In this document: one piece after another, positions 1 to 10,618 of the stretch
How the letters are laid out: every line of letters begins with the position of its first letter
How positions within the stretch are numbered: the stretch's first letter is position 1
Translations under genes and position numbers: made by a program
Assembly (NCBI GenBank): GCA_947501445.1
Contig: CANMVS010000025.1
Coordinates: 1 to 64,000 of the forward strand
DNA from: an uncultured Rhizobiaceae group bacterium
Lineage (GTDB): Bacteria > Pseudomonadota > Alphaproteobacteria > Rhizobiales > Rhizobiaceae
DNA length: 64,000 bases
Reading direction: 5' to 3'
The notes under the pieces: model-generated
Database searches by the model: none
What the model was told of the DNA's origin: nothing
What the model saw: only the letters and a program-made list of their open reading frames with translations

Positions 1-92
1 TGCCATCCCGATCTTACATGACAAGGCAGACGCCAATTCATAACTGGCGCCAGCCGCGCGGGACATAGGGTCTAGCAAGTCAGATCCAGTTC

Positions 93-788
93 CTATGTGC
101 GTGCGGCTTCGAACCGTGCCCAGGCATCTTCAAAGGCAGAAAAGTCAAATCCATCCGCCTTTGCCGCGTCCAGGACAATTTTTTCCGTATCGAGCAGTTT
201 GGCGATTGCGGCTTCAAGCTGTGGCAGAATATCTGCAGGAACCTTGACTGCACCATGTCGGTCCGCGTGGATCACATCACCTTCACAGACCTCAAGTCCA
301 AAAACATCTACCGGTGTTCCGATTTCCTTCACATGAACGAAGGCGTGGCTTGGTCCTATCGAGCCTGCCACGACCGGAAAATTCTGCGGCAAGTCGCCAA
401 GGTCACGCATGACGCCATTGGTCAATGCGCCCGAAAGGCCGAGGCCTTTGTGAACTGTGGTGTTGATTTCACCCCAAAAGGCACCGACGCTGTTTGGATA
501 ATCCATGTCCTCGATCACTGCCACTGACGGATCAGGGCCTTCTGACATATGTTTGTAGTAGGCCATACGTCGCTCCTTGATGACAGCGGCGGGCTCTTCG
601 GGCGGATTGATGGCTGCGATCCTGGCTGTGCGGGCGTAGCCGACAACAGGGGGATCGTCAGGTGCAGAACACAACATGGTGCCACGGGTAAAATCGCCAA
701 ATCCACGTTTGCCCTGGGCAACCTCGATTGCATTGCACACGGTTGGCGTATCGACGCTGCGTAGCAGTTTGAGTAAAGACGGGTTCAT
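93..788 (-). CDS. RraA-family / dimethylmenaquinone methyltransferase-like protein (possible aldolase/decarboxylase)
   Basis: 231-aa ORF; GALTNGVMRDL, GLEVCEGDVIHADRHGAVKVP motifs typical of RraA-like proteins; ATGA overlap with upstream gene. Confidence 0.8.
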   Translation of the reverse strand: MNPSLLKLLRSVDTPTVCNAIEVAQGKRGFGDFTRGTMLCSAPDDPPVVGYARTARIAAINPPEEPAAVIKERRMAYYKHMSEGPDPSVAVIEDMDYPNSVGAFWGEINTTVHKGLGLSGALTNGVMRDLGDLPQNFPVVAGSIGPSHAFVHVKEIGTPVDVFGLEVCEGDVIHADRHGAVKVPADILPQLEAAIAKLLDTEKIVLDAAKADGFDFSAFEDAWARFEAART

Positions 789-1480
789 GGAGTCTCCAGC
801 CAGCGGGCGAGGGCCGCTGTTGTGTCAGTCGGGTTTTCAAGCGTAGGCATATGTCCGGCGTTTTCAATGATGGTCAAAGTGCTTTCACGCAGCAGGTCAT
901 GCATCAACTCGTGCCGTTCCACCGGACAAAGAAGATCGTCACGGCCGCAAAGCACAAGTGCACGGCGTGAGTATGCGCGTAGCGTTACTGTCTGGTCCGG
1001 CCGGTCTCGCAGCGACAGTGATTGGTTTTCAAACACGTCCGGGCCCAGTTTTGTGGCCATGTCCATGCACAGATCAAGAATGGTGTCACGGTTCGGACCA
1101 TCGGTCAGATAGTTGGGCTTCATCTCGTCACGCATGACGCGTCTAAGATTGCCCGCTTTGACGTCATCGATCTGGGGGGCACGGGTTGCCTGCTTTTCAG
1201 GCGCTTCTGCCAGATGGTTTGTATCGAGCAGTGCCAGTCTTTCAACGCGTTCGGGTGCCTGACGAACAATTTCCATGGCAACGATGCCACCATAGGACAG
1301 GCCGGCAAGTGCAAACAGCGGCGGCGCCTGAGACAATATTTCCGCTGCCATTGCCGCCATCGTGCGATGGGTGTTCGCAGGTACGGTCATGATCGGGTAG
1401 TGCGCCGACAACGCATCAATTTGCGGGCCAAACAGACGTGCGTCGCACATCATGCCGGGTAGGAGCAGTAACGGTATCAC
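785..1480 (-). CDS. alpha/beta hydrolase
   Basis: LAGLSYGGIVAMEI nucleophile elbow, NAGHMPTLENP catalytic His region; likely GTG start at 1480 overlapping (GTGA) the upstream stop; the longer ORF start at 1585 is probably not used. Confidence 0.8.
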   Translation of the reverse strand: MIPLLLLPGMMCDARLFGPQIDALSAHYPIMTVPANTHRTMAAMAAEILSQAPPLFALAGLSYGGIVAMEIVRQAPERVERLALLDTNHLAEAPEKQATRAPQIDDVKAGNLRRVMRDEMKPNYLTDGPNRDTILDLCMDMATKLGPDVFENQSLSLRDRPDQTVTLRAYSRRALVLCGRDDLLCPVERHELMHDLLRESTLTIIENAGHMPTLENPTDTTAALARWLETP

Positions 1481-2604
1481 CTGCGCACTCCGGCAAGATT
1501 GGCACCCTGCGCCAGGGCGGCAAGTTTCGCGTAGGCAATGTCCGGATCGACGGCACCATATCCGGCGAATGTGCCAAATCCACAATCGCTGCCAGCAATC
1601 ACGCGGTCTTCGCCAACGATATCTGTAAACCGACGGACACGCTCAGCGACGAGTTCCGGATGCTCGACAAAATTGGTCGTCGTGTCCACAACGCCGGGGA
1701 CAAGGATCTTGTCATCGGGAATTTCGGCTTTGCGATCGCGAAACACTGCCCACTCGTGGGCGTGGCGCGGATTGGACGTCTCGAACAGCACATAGCGCGA
1801 TTTGCTGGACATCAGAGTTGAAAACACTTTGTCCATCGGGATGTCGCAGCAGTGCGGCCCCTCGTAGTTGCCCCAGCATATGTGCACACGCACCTTGTCC
1901 TGTGGGACGTTTTGCAGCGCATGGTTAAGCGCCTCAACATGGCTTTGGGCGATTTTCACGAATTCATCGTCAGTTAGATCTGCGAAAAGCATATGCCGTG
2001 ACAGAGCCAGATCGGGGCAGTCGAGCTGCAGGTCGAGCCCGGCTGCAACGATGGTTTCATATTCGTCTTTCATCGCGTCGGCCAGTGCTGCCAGATAGGC
2101 ATCACGGGTCGGGTAGAAATCATTTTGCAAAAAGAGGGAAATCACCCCAGGCGAGGCTGCATTCATGAATCCCCGCTCAACTCCATTTTGTGCCATAGCG
2201 GCCTTGAGGTTGTTGATATCCTTGCGCAGTTCTTCGTGACCTTTTGAGCGCACTTCACCCGTGCACATGGGGCGGGCATATTGCGGTGTGCCACCATCGT
2301 CAGCCAGCCGTTGCAAAAACCCCGGAAACATCTTCAGGTCGGCCGGTGCATTACGCGGGCTGTCACCTGAAAATCCGGTGTATCGATCCTTTACATAGGT
2401 CGCGTAGGAGATTTTCGATGTCTCCCCGTCACTGACGATATTGATGCCTGCTTCAACCTGTTTTTTTACTGTATGCGAAACGGCGTTGGTCATGCAGGCG
2501 TCGAATGCTGACGGGTCATAGGTTTCTTCACGTTCGCGCGCGAAGATAAAATCAACAACGTCCTGTGTACGCGGCAACGAGCCGACATGGGTGGTCAAAA
2601 CCAT
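1477..2604 (-). CDS. cobalamin-independent methionine synthase II (MetE C-terminal-like) family protein
   Basis: 375 aa; LTTHVGSLPRT N-terminus, VHICWGNYEGPH, GSDCGFGTFAGYG zinc-site region. Confidence 0.8.
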   Translation of the reverse strand: MVLTTHVGSLPRTQDVVDFIFAREREETYDPSAFDACMTNAVSHTVKKQVEAGINIVSDGETSKISYATYVKDRYTGFSGDSPRNAPADLKMFPGFLQRLADDGGTPQYARPMCTGEVRSKGHEELRKDINNLKAAMAQNGVERGFMNAASPGVISLFLQNDFYPTRDAYLAALADAMKDEYETIVAAGLDLQLDCPDLALSRHMLFADLTDDEFVKIAQSHVEALNHALQNVPQDKVRVHICWGNYEGPHCCDIPMDKVFSTLMSSKSRYVLFETSNPRHAHEWAVFRDRKAEIPDDKILVPGVVDTTTNFVEHPELVAERVRRFTDIVGEDRVIAGSDCGFGTFAGYGAVDPDIAYAKLAALAQGANLAGVRR

Positions 2605-2665
2605 GCGTTCCTCCCTTGTTCAAATGTGCACCATGTGCCGATGGTGTGTCTGTTCGTCTATCAGT

Positions 2666-3631
2666 TCACTCAGTCCAGGTTGCCCCGGCCGGGTCATCCG
2701 TTTCTGTTACGCGGTAGAGAGCAGCTTCGCCGGTCATCGATGGGGTGATGGCGTGGCGTTCACCGGGTTTGATCAGGCAGGTGTCTCCCGGGTTAAGCGT
2801 GCACTCTCCGTTCTCCCAGCGCAGCTTCCAGTGACCACGCACCGGCATCAGAACTTCATGTTTGCCCGTCTCGTACATCTCATCATCCAGTGAGCCACGG
2901 GTCAGGAAGTCGATTTCAAAACCGGGTCTGTCCTTTATCAGCGCGTCCTCACCGATGACTTTGGCGGGCCTGTCTGCTGCCAGTGCCATCAGGTCCCAGT
3001 AGCGCGCGACATAGTCGCGGATAACACCGTCAACGTGGACTTCGGGGTAGTTCTTCAATTGCTCATCCGTCAGTACAGGCATCGCTTTGACCCCATCAGG
3101 CAGGCTTGCGCCCTTTTTGGTGTCATAGAGCCGCCCGGTTTCAGCCAATACAAGACCGTGTTCGCTTGCATCTTCGATTACCTGTGGTGCCCAGGTGACG
3201 CCCCCGCCTGCGTCATCGCCACCCAGCACCGCCATGATCATTCCATAGTCTGTTCCGACGTTTTCGAAACCACGGAATATGCCGGTTGGAATATTGAAGA
3301 TGTCGCCTTCTTCGGCAATGAAAGAACCGGCTGTGCCCCAACGGCCCCAGAAGAACCGCCAACGCCCTTTCAGCACAAAAAATACCTCCGCCGTTGTGTG
3401 GCTGTGCAGCGAGTTGCGGCAATGGGGCGGTTGTCCCGCCGCGCCTATGTTGAACCCGATCGTGTCGGTGATGTGCACGTGCTGATCCGGGCTTTCGGAA
3501 ACACCACCGCCAATGATTGTAAAATTTTCCTTTTGATCACTGCCCGGCGTATGGGCGTCTATAAACGCTGTCTTGCACGGTTTCAGATCGCCATATCGGA
3601 CAATGCGGGATTCCATTTCCTGCGGTGTCAT
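2666..3631 (-). CDS. cupin-domain protein, likely bicupin
   Basis: 321 aa; HSHTTAEVFFVLKGRWRFFWG and GKHEVLMPVRGHWKLRWENGECTLNPGDTCLIKPGERHA motifs (two cupin segments). Confidence 0.75.
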   Translation of the reverse strand: MTPQEMESRIVRYGDLKPCKTAFIDAHTPGSDQKENFTIIGGGVSESPDQHVHITDTIGFNIGAAGQPPHCRNSLHSHTTAEVFFVLKGRWRFFWGRWGTAGSFIAEEGDIFNIPTGIFRGFENVGTDYGMIMAVLGGDDAGGGVTWAPQVIEDASEHGLVLAETGRLYDTKKGASLPDGVKAMPVLTDEQLKNYPEVHVDGVIRDYVARYWDLMALAADRPAKVIGEDALIKDRPGFEIDFLTRGSLDDEMYETGKHEVLMPVRGHWKLRWENGECTLNPGDTCLIKPGERHAITPSMTGEAALYRVTETDDPAGATWTE

Positions 3632-3695
3632 TTGCCTTCTTTCTACATGGGGTCAGGAGACCCGTTCAGGTGGTTGTGAATAATGAATTTTGTGG

Positions 3696-4673
3696 TCAAC
3701 CGGTCTGCATGAGAATCTGTTTCCAGATTGCCACTTCGTCATAGAGTGTGTGTTCACGTCGCAGGCCCCACGGGCCGAACTCGGCATGGCTCATGCCCAT
3801 CACGTAAACATCTGCGCCCGTTGGACGTCCGAACGCACCCCAACCGTCGTGTTTGCCTTGAAGCGTCCAGCGCAGGGCTGCCCGTGGTGGCATCATCGGG
3901 TCTTCGCGGCCAATCTGGTGATCGATGCTGAATTGCGCCGAGGGGAAAGACGACCGCAATCCAATCCAGAAACGGTCTACTTCAGCCCAGCTTCGCGCGC
4001 TGATGAGACCGGGATACTCGCCATGGACCGCGCGATCATATTTTTGTCTGATCACCGCGAGATCGGCATTCATTATCCTTGTCAGATAATCTGCGTATTG
4101 TGCGCCCCATGCATTGTCATTGCCGTGGCCGACGTAAGGTCCCTCGACATAGGTCGCAGGCGTCAGCGGTGGCTGGCAATTTGCCAGCCCACCCTCATCA
4201 TCGATATTTCTGTGCGCGGCTTCGCGTGCACTCAGTCCGAGCTGTTTTGCGATACCACCGTAATCGCGCACAAGCCATTCATCAGTGATCGTGTTGTTGA
4301 TGGCGTAACAATCGGCAATGGCGCGGAAGTGAAGTCTTTTGCCGGTCGCCGGGCCAAACATGCTTTCACCAAGATGGGTGCCAGTGCAGTAAAGGCGATG
4401 GGAACTCAGCATCCCTTCATCTTCGTTGCCTGACCAGATCACGTCTTCGCCCAAAAGCTCGCGATCAGGAAATTCAACCAGCGTGGCCATGGTTTTGGCA
4501 ATCACACCGGCATTGCCGCGGTAAGCGCCCATCGGCATGCGCAGATAGATATCCTTACCGTAATATTCGTGAAGCGTGGCAATGCCACGATCTTCCCAGA
4601 TCTCCCTGGTTATGCCCAGGATGTAGTCCGGGAAATCCTTGAACTTCGGGTCAAATCCCTTCATCCGATCCAT
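3696..4673 (-). CDS. SnoaL/NTF2-like (ester cyclase-like) family protein
   Basis: 325 aa; C-terminal ITDEWLVRDYGGIAKQLGL resembles the ENW..D....QLG motif of neighbouring SnoaL-like proteins; ATG overlaps the stop of the upstream LacI gene. Confidence 0.65.
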   Translation of the reverse strand: MDRMKGFDPKFKDFPDYILGITREIWEDRGIATLHEYYGKDIYLRMPMGAYRGNAGVIAKTMATLVEFPDRELLGEDVIWSGNEDEGMLSSHRLYCTGTHLGESMFGPATGKRLHFRAIADCYAINNTITDEWLVRDYGGIAKQLGLSAREAAHRNIDDEGGLANCQPPLTPATYVEGPYVGHGNDNAWGAQYADYLTRIMNADLAVIRQKYDRAVHGEYPGLISARSWAEVDRFWIGLRSSFPSAQFSIDHQIGREDPMMPPRAALRWTLQGKHDGWGAFGRPTGADVYVMGMSHAEFGPWGLRREHTLYDEVAIWKQILMQTG

Positions 4674-5704
4674 CCTTTCGGCAGACGTGCGGAGCCACGC
4701 ACGATGAGCGGTCCGTCAATGGCGACGCGCCGCGTTATGGCTTCCTGCGGATTTTCAATGTGTTCGCGCAAAGCTTTGACAGTTTCGTCGACCATCAGAT
4801 TGGCGCGCTGGCGAATGGTTGTCAGGTTATAGGCGAGCCAGGCGGCCGGAGGTACATCGTCATAGCCGACCACCGAGACATCGTCTGGAATTTTCAATCC
4901 CAGTTCAAAACGGATCACGTCCATGACGGCAATGGCCATATGATCATTGGCGACAAAGACAGCGTCGGGTCTTTGATCGTCCGGCACATCAAACATTTTT
5001 CGTGCAGCAATGCGTGTCTGTTCCGTTTGAAAGTCGCCAACCTGTCTTGCCGCAAGCGCGCAATCGGCTTCTTTTAATGCACTGATGAAACCAGCCTCAC
5101 GGTCGCGTTGGGTGGAAGCACCTTCCCATCCGGCGATGTAGCCGATCTTTTGATGTCTGCCGGCCAGCAAAAACTCCGCAACCTTACGCCCGCCTGCATA
5201 ATTGTCAGACGTGACCGAGGTGATGTCGTCAATGTCCTGGGACCGGTTGAACAGAACAACAGGAACACCAGCCGCATCACAGCGCGAGGCAATTTCCGAA
5301 GACATGGCAACGGAGGCAATCACGATGCCGTCGACCTGATAGTCGAGAATCTCGTCCATGACAGAATCGATATTCTCAATGGTCTCGGCAGCCATGAAGA
5401 CCAGGACGTGATAGCCGTGTTTTTGCAGTGCCTTGGACAGTTTTTCGATCGCAACAGGATAAAACTGATTTTCCAGATAGGCGACGACCAGGCCGATAAT
5501 CCGGCTTTTGCCTGATACCATGGCCCGTGCCAGGACATTGGGGCGGTAACCCAGTTCGCTCGCTGCTGCGCGCACCTTGTCGGCTGTTTTTTTGCTGACC
5601 GAAGCACCCGGCGTAAATACCCGGCTTACAGCGGATTGACTGACACCAGCACGTTCGGCAACCAATAAAGACGTGACTTTGTCTGCCATCAGTCTGCCGC
5701 CCAA
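4661..5704 (-). CDS. LacI-family transcriptional regulator
   Basis: HTH VTSLLVAERAGVSQSAVSRVFTPGASVSKKTADKVRAAASELGYRPN plus periplasmic-binding-protein-like ligand domain. Confidence 0.95.
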   Translation of the reverse strand: MGGRLMADKVTSLLVAERAGVSQSAVSRVFTPGASVSKKTADKVRAAASELGYRPNVLARAMVSGKSRIIGLVVAYLENQFYPVAIEKLSKALQKHGYHVLVFMAAETIENIDSVMDEILDYQVDGIVIASVAMSSEIASRCDAAGVPVVLFNRSQDIDDITSVTSDNYAGGRKVAEFLLAGRHQKIGYIAGWEGASTQRDREAGFISALKEADCALAARQVGDFQTEQTRIAARKMFDVPDDQRPDAVFVANDHMAIAVMDVIRFELGLKIPDDVSVVGYDDVPPAAWLAYNLTTIRQRANLMVDETVKALREHIENPQEAITRRVAIDGPLIVRGSARLPKGWIG

Positions 5705-5786
5705 CCTGCATCAAGCAACAACGATATGCCGATCACCGGTGTGCATTTGTCATTCAACCGAAGGAACGGTGTTCGTCGTCTTTTGT

Positions 5787-6842
5787 TCATGCGTGTATTC
5801 CCTTCAGCAATTCTGCCCGATCCAGATTGCGTGCCTTGTTGAACTCGCGCAGCCGCGCAAAAACATCGACACCCAATTGACGGTAAATGTCCAGCAGGTC
5901 GATAAGCACCCAATTTTCCCTGATAAGTCCCTCTTCAATACGCCAGAAATCAAGGCTGCGGATCGAAACAGCCTGACCATTCGGCGCAATACCAAGCCAG
6001 CCATCCCCGGTAAGGGTCTGTCGCATGGTGGGCCAGCCCGTCACCGCTGCATAGTTGCCGTCTCCAAAAAAATGCGCCGATATGCCCTCATTAGACTTAC
6101 CGCGGTCAGGCATTGCCCGCAGAAACGGAATCTGGTGCCAGTTCCGAAACCCTGCAATGCCACGCCCGGTCCCGATGCCTGCAGGCCCATACCAGTTCAT
6201 GCGCGGATGCCAGAAACGCTCCATCTCCATAACCTCGGGACCACCCTCGGCGGGATGTCTTTGCAGGTGTTCAATCATGTCAACGATGTGCTGACACGTG
6301 TCGGCGCTTGTGCGCGCCGGATGGGGAGATGTTTTCAACCCGTCCTGTGTCGCAGGTCCTGGAACATGCCATTCACGACCAAGGCTCGGCGACATTGGCC
6401 AGGCATTTGCCTGCATCATGAGCTCCGGAATGTCCCACAGCGCCTGCAATTCCACCATCTTGTCAGCTTCAAAGCGATAGAATTCGTGGAACCGCATATG
6501 CACCAGATGTCCGGTAGGGGCGATGTCGAGAAAGGGCGCTATGAATGTGCCAGTGTAGGTTCCACAACATCCAACCCAGTCATTGCCCTGATCATCTTTC
6601 CCGGCGATGACGATATGGTCCCGCCTTTCCATATCAGGCAACGCATCAAAAAGCGGCGCAAGGGCGGCTTCATAGTGCTGATCTGCGCCGTTGGTGTCGC
6701 CAAACGGGTGGCTGAGGCGGAAAAGCGTATCGGGTGTCGATAAGCGCTTTAGTTCCTTGCGTACCCGGGCCTCACTGAAGTCGTACATCGCCTGTCGAAG
6801 TGGTACAATCAGGGACTTCAGGTATGAGAAGCGGTCGATCAT
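5787..6842 (-). CDS. two-domain SnoaL/NTF2-like family protein
   Basis: 351 aa; [67 protein letters not shown] shared with ORFs at 8705 and 14218. Confidence 0.75.
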   Translation of the reverse strand: MIDRFSYLKSLIVPLRQAMYDFSEARVRKELKRLSTPDTLFRLSHPFGDTNGADQHYEAALAPLFDALPDMERRDHIVIAGKDDQGNDWVGCCGTYTGTFIAPFLDIAPTGHLVHMRFHEFYRFEADKMVELQALWDIPELMMQANAWPMSPSLGREWHVPGPATQDGLKTSPHPARTSADTCQHIVDMIEHLQRHPAEGGPEVMEMERFWHPRMNWYGPAGIGTGRGIAGFRNWHQIPFLRAMPDRGKSNEGISAHFFGDGNYAAVTGWPTMRQTLTGDGWLGIAPNGQAVSIRSLDFWRIEEGLIRENWVLIDLLDIYRQLGVDVFARLREFNKARNLDRAELLKGIHA

Positions 6843-8167
6843 TCAGCAGCATCCCTGTGAGGGGCTGCACCGCCATATGGCACATTGATGCCGCCGTACC
6901 GCCGGACGCGGACATTACACTGCTCGGCATGGCCGACAAAACCTTCGAGCATGCACAGGCGTGATCCATATTCGCCGATCATGGTCGCTGCTGCGTCGGT
7001 TGTTACCTTCTGGTAGCTATGAGTCTTGAGAAATTTGCCGACCCACAGTCCACCGGTATAGCGGCCGGCCTTTTTTGTCGGCAGTGTATGATTGGTACCA
7101 ATAACCTTGTCGCCATTGGCTACATTGGTGCGTGCGCCCAGAAAAAGGGCACCGTAGCTGGTCATATGTTCCAAAAACCAGTCATCCCGGTCGGTCATCA
7201 CCTGTACATGTTCGCTGGCAATCTCATTGGCAACACTGAGCATCTCGTCATAGGTGTCGCACAGAATTACCTCACCATAATCCGCCCAACTGACACGCGC
7301 AGTTTCGGCTGTGGGCAGAATATTCAGCAGGCGGTCGATTTCGCTGAGTGTTCCTTCGGCCAGGTGACGCGAATTGGTCACCAGCACGGCCGGTGAATCA
7401 TATCCATGTTCCGCCTGACCCAGCAGATCAGTGGCGCAAAGCTCTGAATCCACGGTTGTGTCAGCGATCACCATTGTTTCTGTCGGACCGGCAAACAGAT
7501 CAATGCCGACCCGTCCGAAAAGTTGACGCTTGGCTTCTGCCACATAGGCATTGCCAGGACCAACCAGCATGTGAACCGGTTTGACGGTTTCAGTGCCGAT
7601 GGCCATTGCGCCGATTGCCTGAATGCCTCCCAGAATATAAATTTCGTGCGCTCCACCCAGATGCATGGCAGCAATGACCGCAGGGTTGGGTTTGCCCTTG
7701 AAGGGCGGCGTTGCCGCCACAATACGCGGCACACCGGCAACGGTGGCGGTGGCGACCGACATATGAGCGGAGGCCACCATCGGAAATTTGCCACCGGGCA
7801 CATAGCAGCCAACAGACTGAACCGGGATATTCTTGTGCCCGAGGATAACACCCGGAATTGGTTCCACCTCAATATCCAGCATGGAATCGCGTTGGGCCTG
7901 GGCGAAATTGCGCACCTGTTGCTGGGCAAATTTTATATCGGCCATTTCGCGGTCACTGACATTGGACATCAATGCGTCGATGTCTGACTGAGACAGTTTG
8001 AAAGATTGCGGTGAATAATTGTCGAATTTTTCGCTTAAATTGCGCACGGCCACATCGCCATGCAATTCGATTTCCTTCAAAATGCCTTCAACCGAGGAGC
8101 GGATTTTGGCATCATCCTCGGCCCGAACAGCCTCAGCTTTACCACGTTTCAGATACTCAATACCCAT
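6839..8167 (-). CDS. histidinol-dehydrogenase-family NAD-dependent dehydrogenase, HpsN (sulfopropanediol dehydrogenase)-like rather than biosynthetic HisD
   Basis: [81 protein letters not shown]; start MGIEYLKRG at 8167 preferred over the ORF-track start at 8248. Confidence 0.85.
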   Translation of the reverse strand: MGIEYLKRGKAEAVRAEDDAKIRSSVEGILKEIELHGDVAVRNLSEKFDNYSPQSFKLSQSDIDALMSNVSDREMADIKFAQQQVRNFAQAQRDSMLDIEVEPIPGVILGHKNIPVQSVGCYVPGGKFPMVASAHMSVATATVAGVPRIVAATPPFKGKPNPAVIAAMHLGGAHEIYILGGIQAIGAMAIGTETVKPVHMLVGPGNAYVAEAKRQLFGRVGIDLFAGPTETMVIADTTVDSELCATDLLGQAEHGYDSPAVLVTNSRHLAEGTLSEIDRLLNILPTAETARVSWADYGEVILCDTYDEMLSVANEIASEHVQVMTDRDDWFLEHMTSYGALFLGARTNVANGDKVIGTNHTLPTKKAGRYTGGLWVGKFLKTHSYQKVTTDAAATMIGEYGSRLCMLEGFVGHAEQCNVRVRRYGGINVPYGGAAPHRDAAE

Positions 8168-8171
8168 TTCT

Positions 8172-8708
8172 TCATCCTCGATTTGCAGGGTGGGGAGGTT
8201 GCTTCTCACCGCGATCAAAGGCTTCCCAGCCTTCGCCGTTGAAAACATCTACACCCAGTTGCGCAGCAACATGGGCAAAGTCCACGGTCACCCAGTTATC
8301 AACGATCTTGCCATCAACCACTTTCCAGAAATCCATGTAGCGGATTTCGACGCGTTTTCCGGTGGCGGCAATGCCCATGAAACTGCCTGAATGGGTGGCT
8401 TCCTGTCTGCCGAAGGCGGCGGCCCATTCGCCCATGTAGAGACGTGCTTCATCAATACAGACCTTGTCAGAAAAAGCCGCCTGAAACGGGCGCTGCCAAT
8501 TGTCCTGAAATTCCTGCAATCCGTTTTTTGTGCCGCAACCTTGATTGCCCATCCAACGGAAGTTATCGGCAAAGAACGTACCGATATCGTCGATGCGGTG
8601 ATCGTTCAGCCCATCAACCATACCCTCTATCACCGCGCGTGTGGCTGCGGTTTTTGACATATCCGTATCGCGGCTCAGCATTGCCTGCTCTGGTCTTGAT
8701 CCCTTCAT
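8172..8708 (-). CDS. single-domain SnoaL/NTF2-like ester cyclase family protein
   Basis: 178 aa; [53 protein letters not shown]. Confidence 0.75.
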   Translation of the reverse strand: MKGSRPEQAMLSRDTDMSKTAATRAVIEGMVDGLNDHRIDDIGTFFADNFRWMGNQGCGTKNGLQEFQDNWQRPFQAAFSDKVCIDEARLYMGEWAAAFGRQEATHSGSFMGIAATGKRVEIRYMDFWKVVDGKIVDNWVTVDFAHVAAQLGVDVFNGEGWEAFDRGEKQPPHPANRG

Positions 8709-9700
8709 GCCGCTTCCTCCAGATCGGCCAGAACATCAAATCCCATTTGCAAAAGAACATGTGGGATATCGACAAATACCCAGTTTTCCACGAGCAGGTC
8801 GCCCTCTCGACGCCACCAATCACACACACGCATGAAAAGCCGTTCGCCATGGGACGGTTGACCAAGAAAAGTCTTTGCCTGAACCGCATTGAGCGATGGC
8901 CATCCACCTGAGCAGATGTAGTCACCATCACCAAAACGGGTGAAGTGCTGCGTCTGGCTGCCGGGAACGGCCCCGCCGATCCATGCGCTGAACGTGTTTT
9001 CGAAAGGCACCTGAAAACCGGAAAAATTCTCCAACCCGACAAAACTGCCAAAGGCCGCCGGTCCGTACCAGTGCATGTTTTCGTGCCAATAGGGACGCCA
9101 GGCCTGGTTTTCTGTTGCAAGTCCGCGCAGCATGCTGGTGACCATCTCAAGCGACGAGGCACTGCGCTCCGCGGCATTGTGGTGCCAGATTAATCCGTCC
9201 TGAGACGCGGGACCGGGCAAATATCCCGTGTAGCCACGGTCACGGCCCGGACTATCGGTGATTGGCCATTGACCGGCAGCGATCATCAGCTCGGGAATGT
9301 CGAGAAAAATGTAGGATTCAACGACACGTCCCGCAACCATGCGATGAAATTCACCAAAACGCAGATACGCCATGGCGTTCGTCGGTTTGATCCCAAGCCA
9401 GGGATGTTTGAAATGACCGCAATAATAGCCGGTGCACGTCACCCATTCACTATCTTCATAGTCGCCACCAAATGCTATGTAGTCGCGTCGATGGAGGTTT
9501 TCAAAAGATTCAAGCAGTGGCTGGAGAAAAAGCTCTTTGTACTGTGCCGTGCCGACCATTGCGTTAAATGGGTGCACAATGTTGATCTTGGCATTGCTGT
9601 CGAAGAAACGCTCCACAGCAGCGCCGAACCCATCAGGTTGAGGATGGTGATAGGCTTCACAATAGGCCTTCAATGCGACTTTGTTGGGTAATATTGTCAT
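8705..9700 (-). CDS. two-domain SnoaL/NTF2-like family protein
   Basis: 331 aa; LRFGEFHRM, LDIPELMIAAGQWP, LPGPASQDGL, MHWYGPAAFGS, ENWVFVDIPHVLLQMGFDVL; 4-nt overlap with next gene. Confidence 0.75.
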   Translation of the reverse strand: MTILPNKVALKAYCEAYHHPQPDGFGAAVERFFDSNAKINIVHPFNAMVGTAQYKELFLQPLLESFENLHRRDYIAFGGDYEDSEWVTCTGYYCGHFKHPWLGIKPTNAMAYLRFGEFHRMVAGRVVESYIFLDIPELMIAAGQWPITDSPGRDRGYTGYLPGPASQDGLIWHHNAAERSASSLEMVTSMLRGLATENQAWRPYWHENMHWYGPAAFGSFVGLENFSGFQVPFENTFSAWIGGAVPGSQTQHFTRFGDGDYICSGGWPSLNAVQAKTFLGQPSHGERLFMRVCDWWRREGDLLVENWVFVDIPHVLLQMGFDVLADLEEAA

Positions 9701-9715
9701 CCTGTTTTCCCGCCA

Positions 9716-10618
9716 CTACCCTTTGACTGCACCGGCGGTCAGGCCAGAGACAATCTGGCGCTGAAAGACCATGACCATTACAAAAAGGGGCGCCGTAGCC
9801 GAAACAACAGCGGCCACCGCAAACATCACGTTCCCCTTCGTTTGTGTAGTGCCGAGAAAACTGGCGATTTTCGGAACCATGGTCTGGTTTTCCTTCGACA
9901 GGATCATCGCCGTTACCGCGAAATCATTGTATGCGAGCAGGAATGAGAACAGGCCCGTGGTGATCACGCCCGGCCACATCACCGGAATGATAACGTGACG
10001 GAAAGCCTGAAAACGCGTGCAGCCATCGACCATGGCACTTTCGTCCAGATCCTGCGGGATATTCTTGAAAAAGGAATGCAGCATCCACAGCGTGAACGGC
10101 TGGTTGATAGCAACGAGCACGATAATGCAGGTCGCAAGGTGACCCCACAGGTTCCAGCCGAAAAACACCGGCAGATAACCTGAAACCAGGGTGATCGGTG
10201 GCATGGCTCTGAAGATCAGCGCGGCGATCAGGAACCAGAATGCATAACGATAGGTTGAGCGAGCTAGGGCATAGCCACCGAGCGTTCCGAACGTCAGCGA
10301 AATAGTGACGACGAAGATACAGACCAGAACTGAATTCAATGCAGCGCGCCAGAATTCCTCTTTTATCCACGCCCCCTCATACCCGTCAGCGGTGAAGCTG
10401 CTGCCGGTCTCATTCTGCGTCAATGTTCCTGACAGGGCGTAGAACCAGTCTGCCTTGGAGAAGAAGTCGCCTTCGACTTTGAAAGAGCCCCAAAGGGTCC
10501 AAAGGAAAGGGAAAGCCGCCAGGATCATCCAAAGTGCCAGAACACCAAAGATCAGGATTTGGACGGCGGGTGGACGTTTCTTTGTTATGTCACTCATGGT
10601 GCACCTATTTCCGGCCAA
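9716..10618 (-). CDS. carbohydrate ABC transporter permease (MalG-like)
   Basis: six-TM hydrophobic profile, EAA-like loop DESAMVDGCTRFQAFRHVIIPVMWPGV. Confidence 0.9.
   Translation of the reverse strand: MAGNRCTMSDITKKRPPAVQILIFGVLALWMILAAFPFLWTLWGSFKVEGDFFSKADWFYALSGTLTQNETGSSFTADGYEGAWIKEEFWRAALNSVLVCIFVVTISLTFGTLGGYALARSTYRYAFWFLIAALIFRAMPPITLVSGYLPVFFGWNLWGHLATCIIVLVAINQPFTLWMLHSFFKNIPQDLDESAMVDGCTRFQAFRHVIIPVMWPGVITTGLFSFLLAYNDFAVTAMILSKENQTMVPKIASFLGTTQTKGNVMFAVAAVVSATAPLFVMVMVFQRQIVSGLTAGAVKG

Noticed and set aside
5673-6743. 356-aa plus-strand ORF
   Set aside because: Antisense to a SnoaL-like gene in an overlapping operon.
6839-8167. hisD, histidine biosynthesis
   Set aside because: Context is catabolic and conserved blocks look HpsN-like; the symbol hisD would be misleading.
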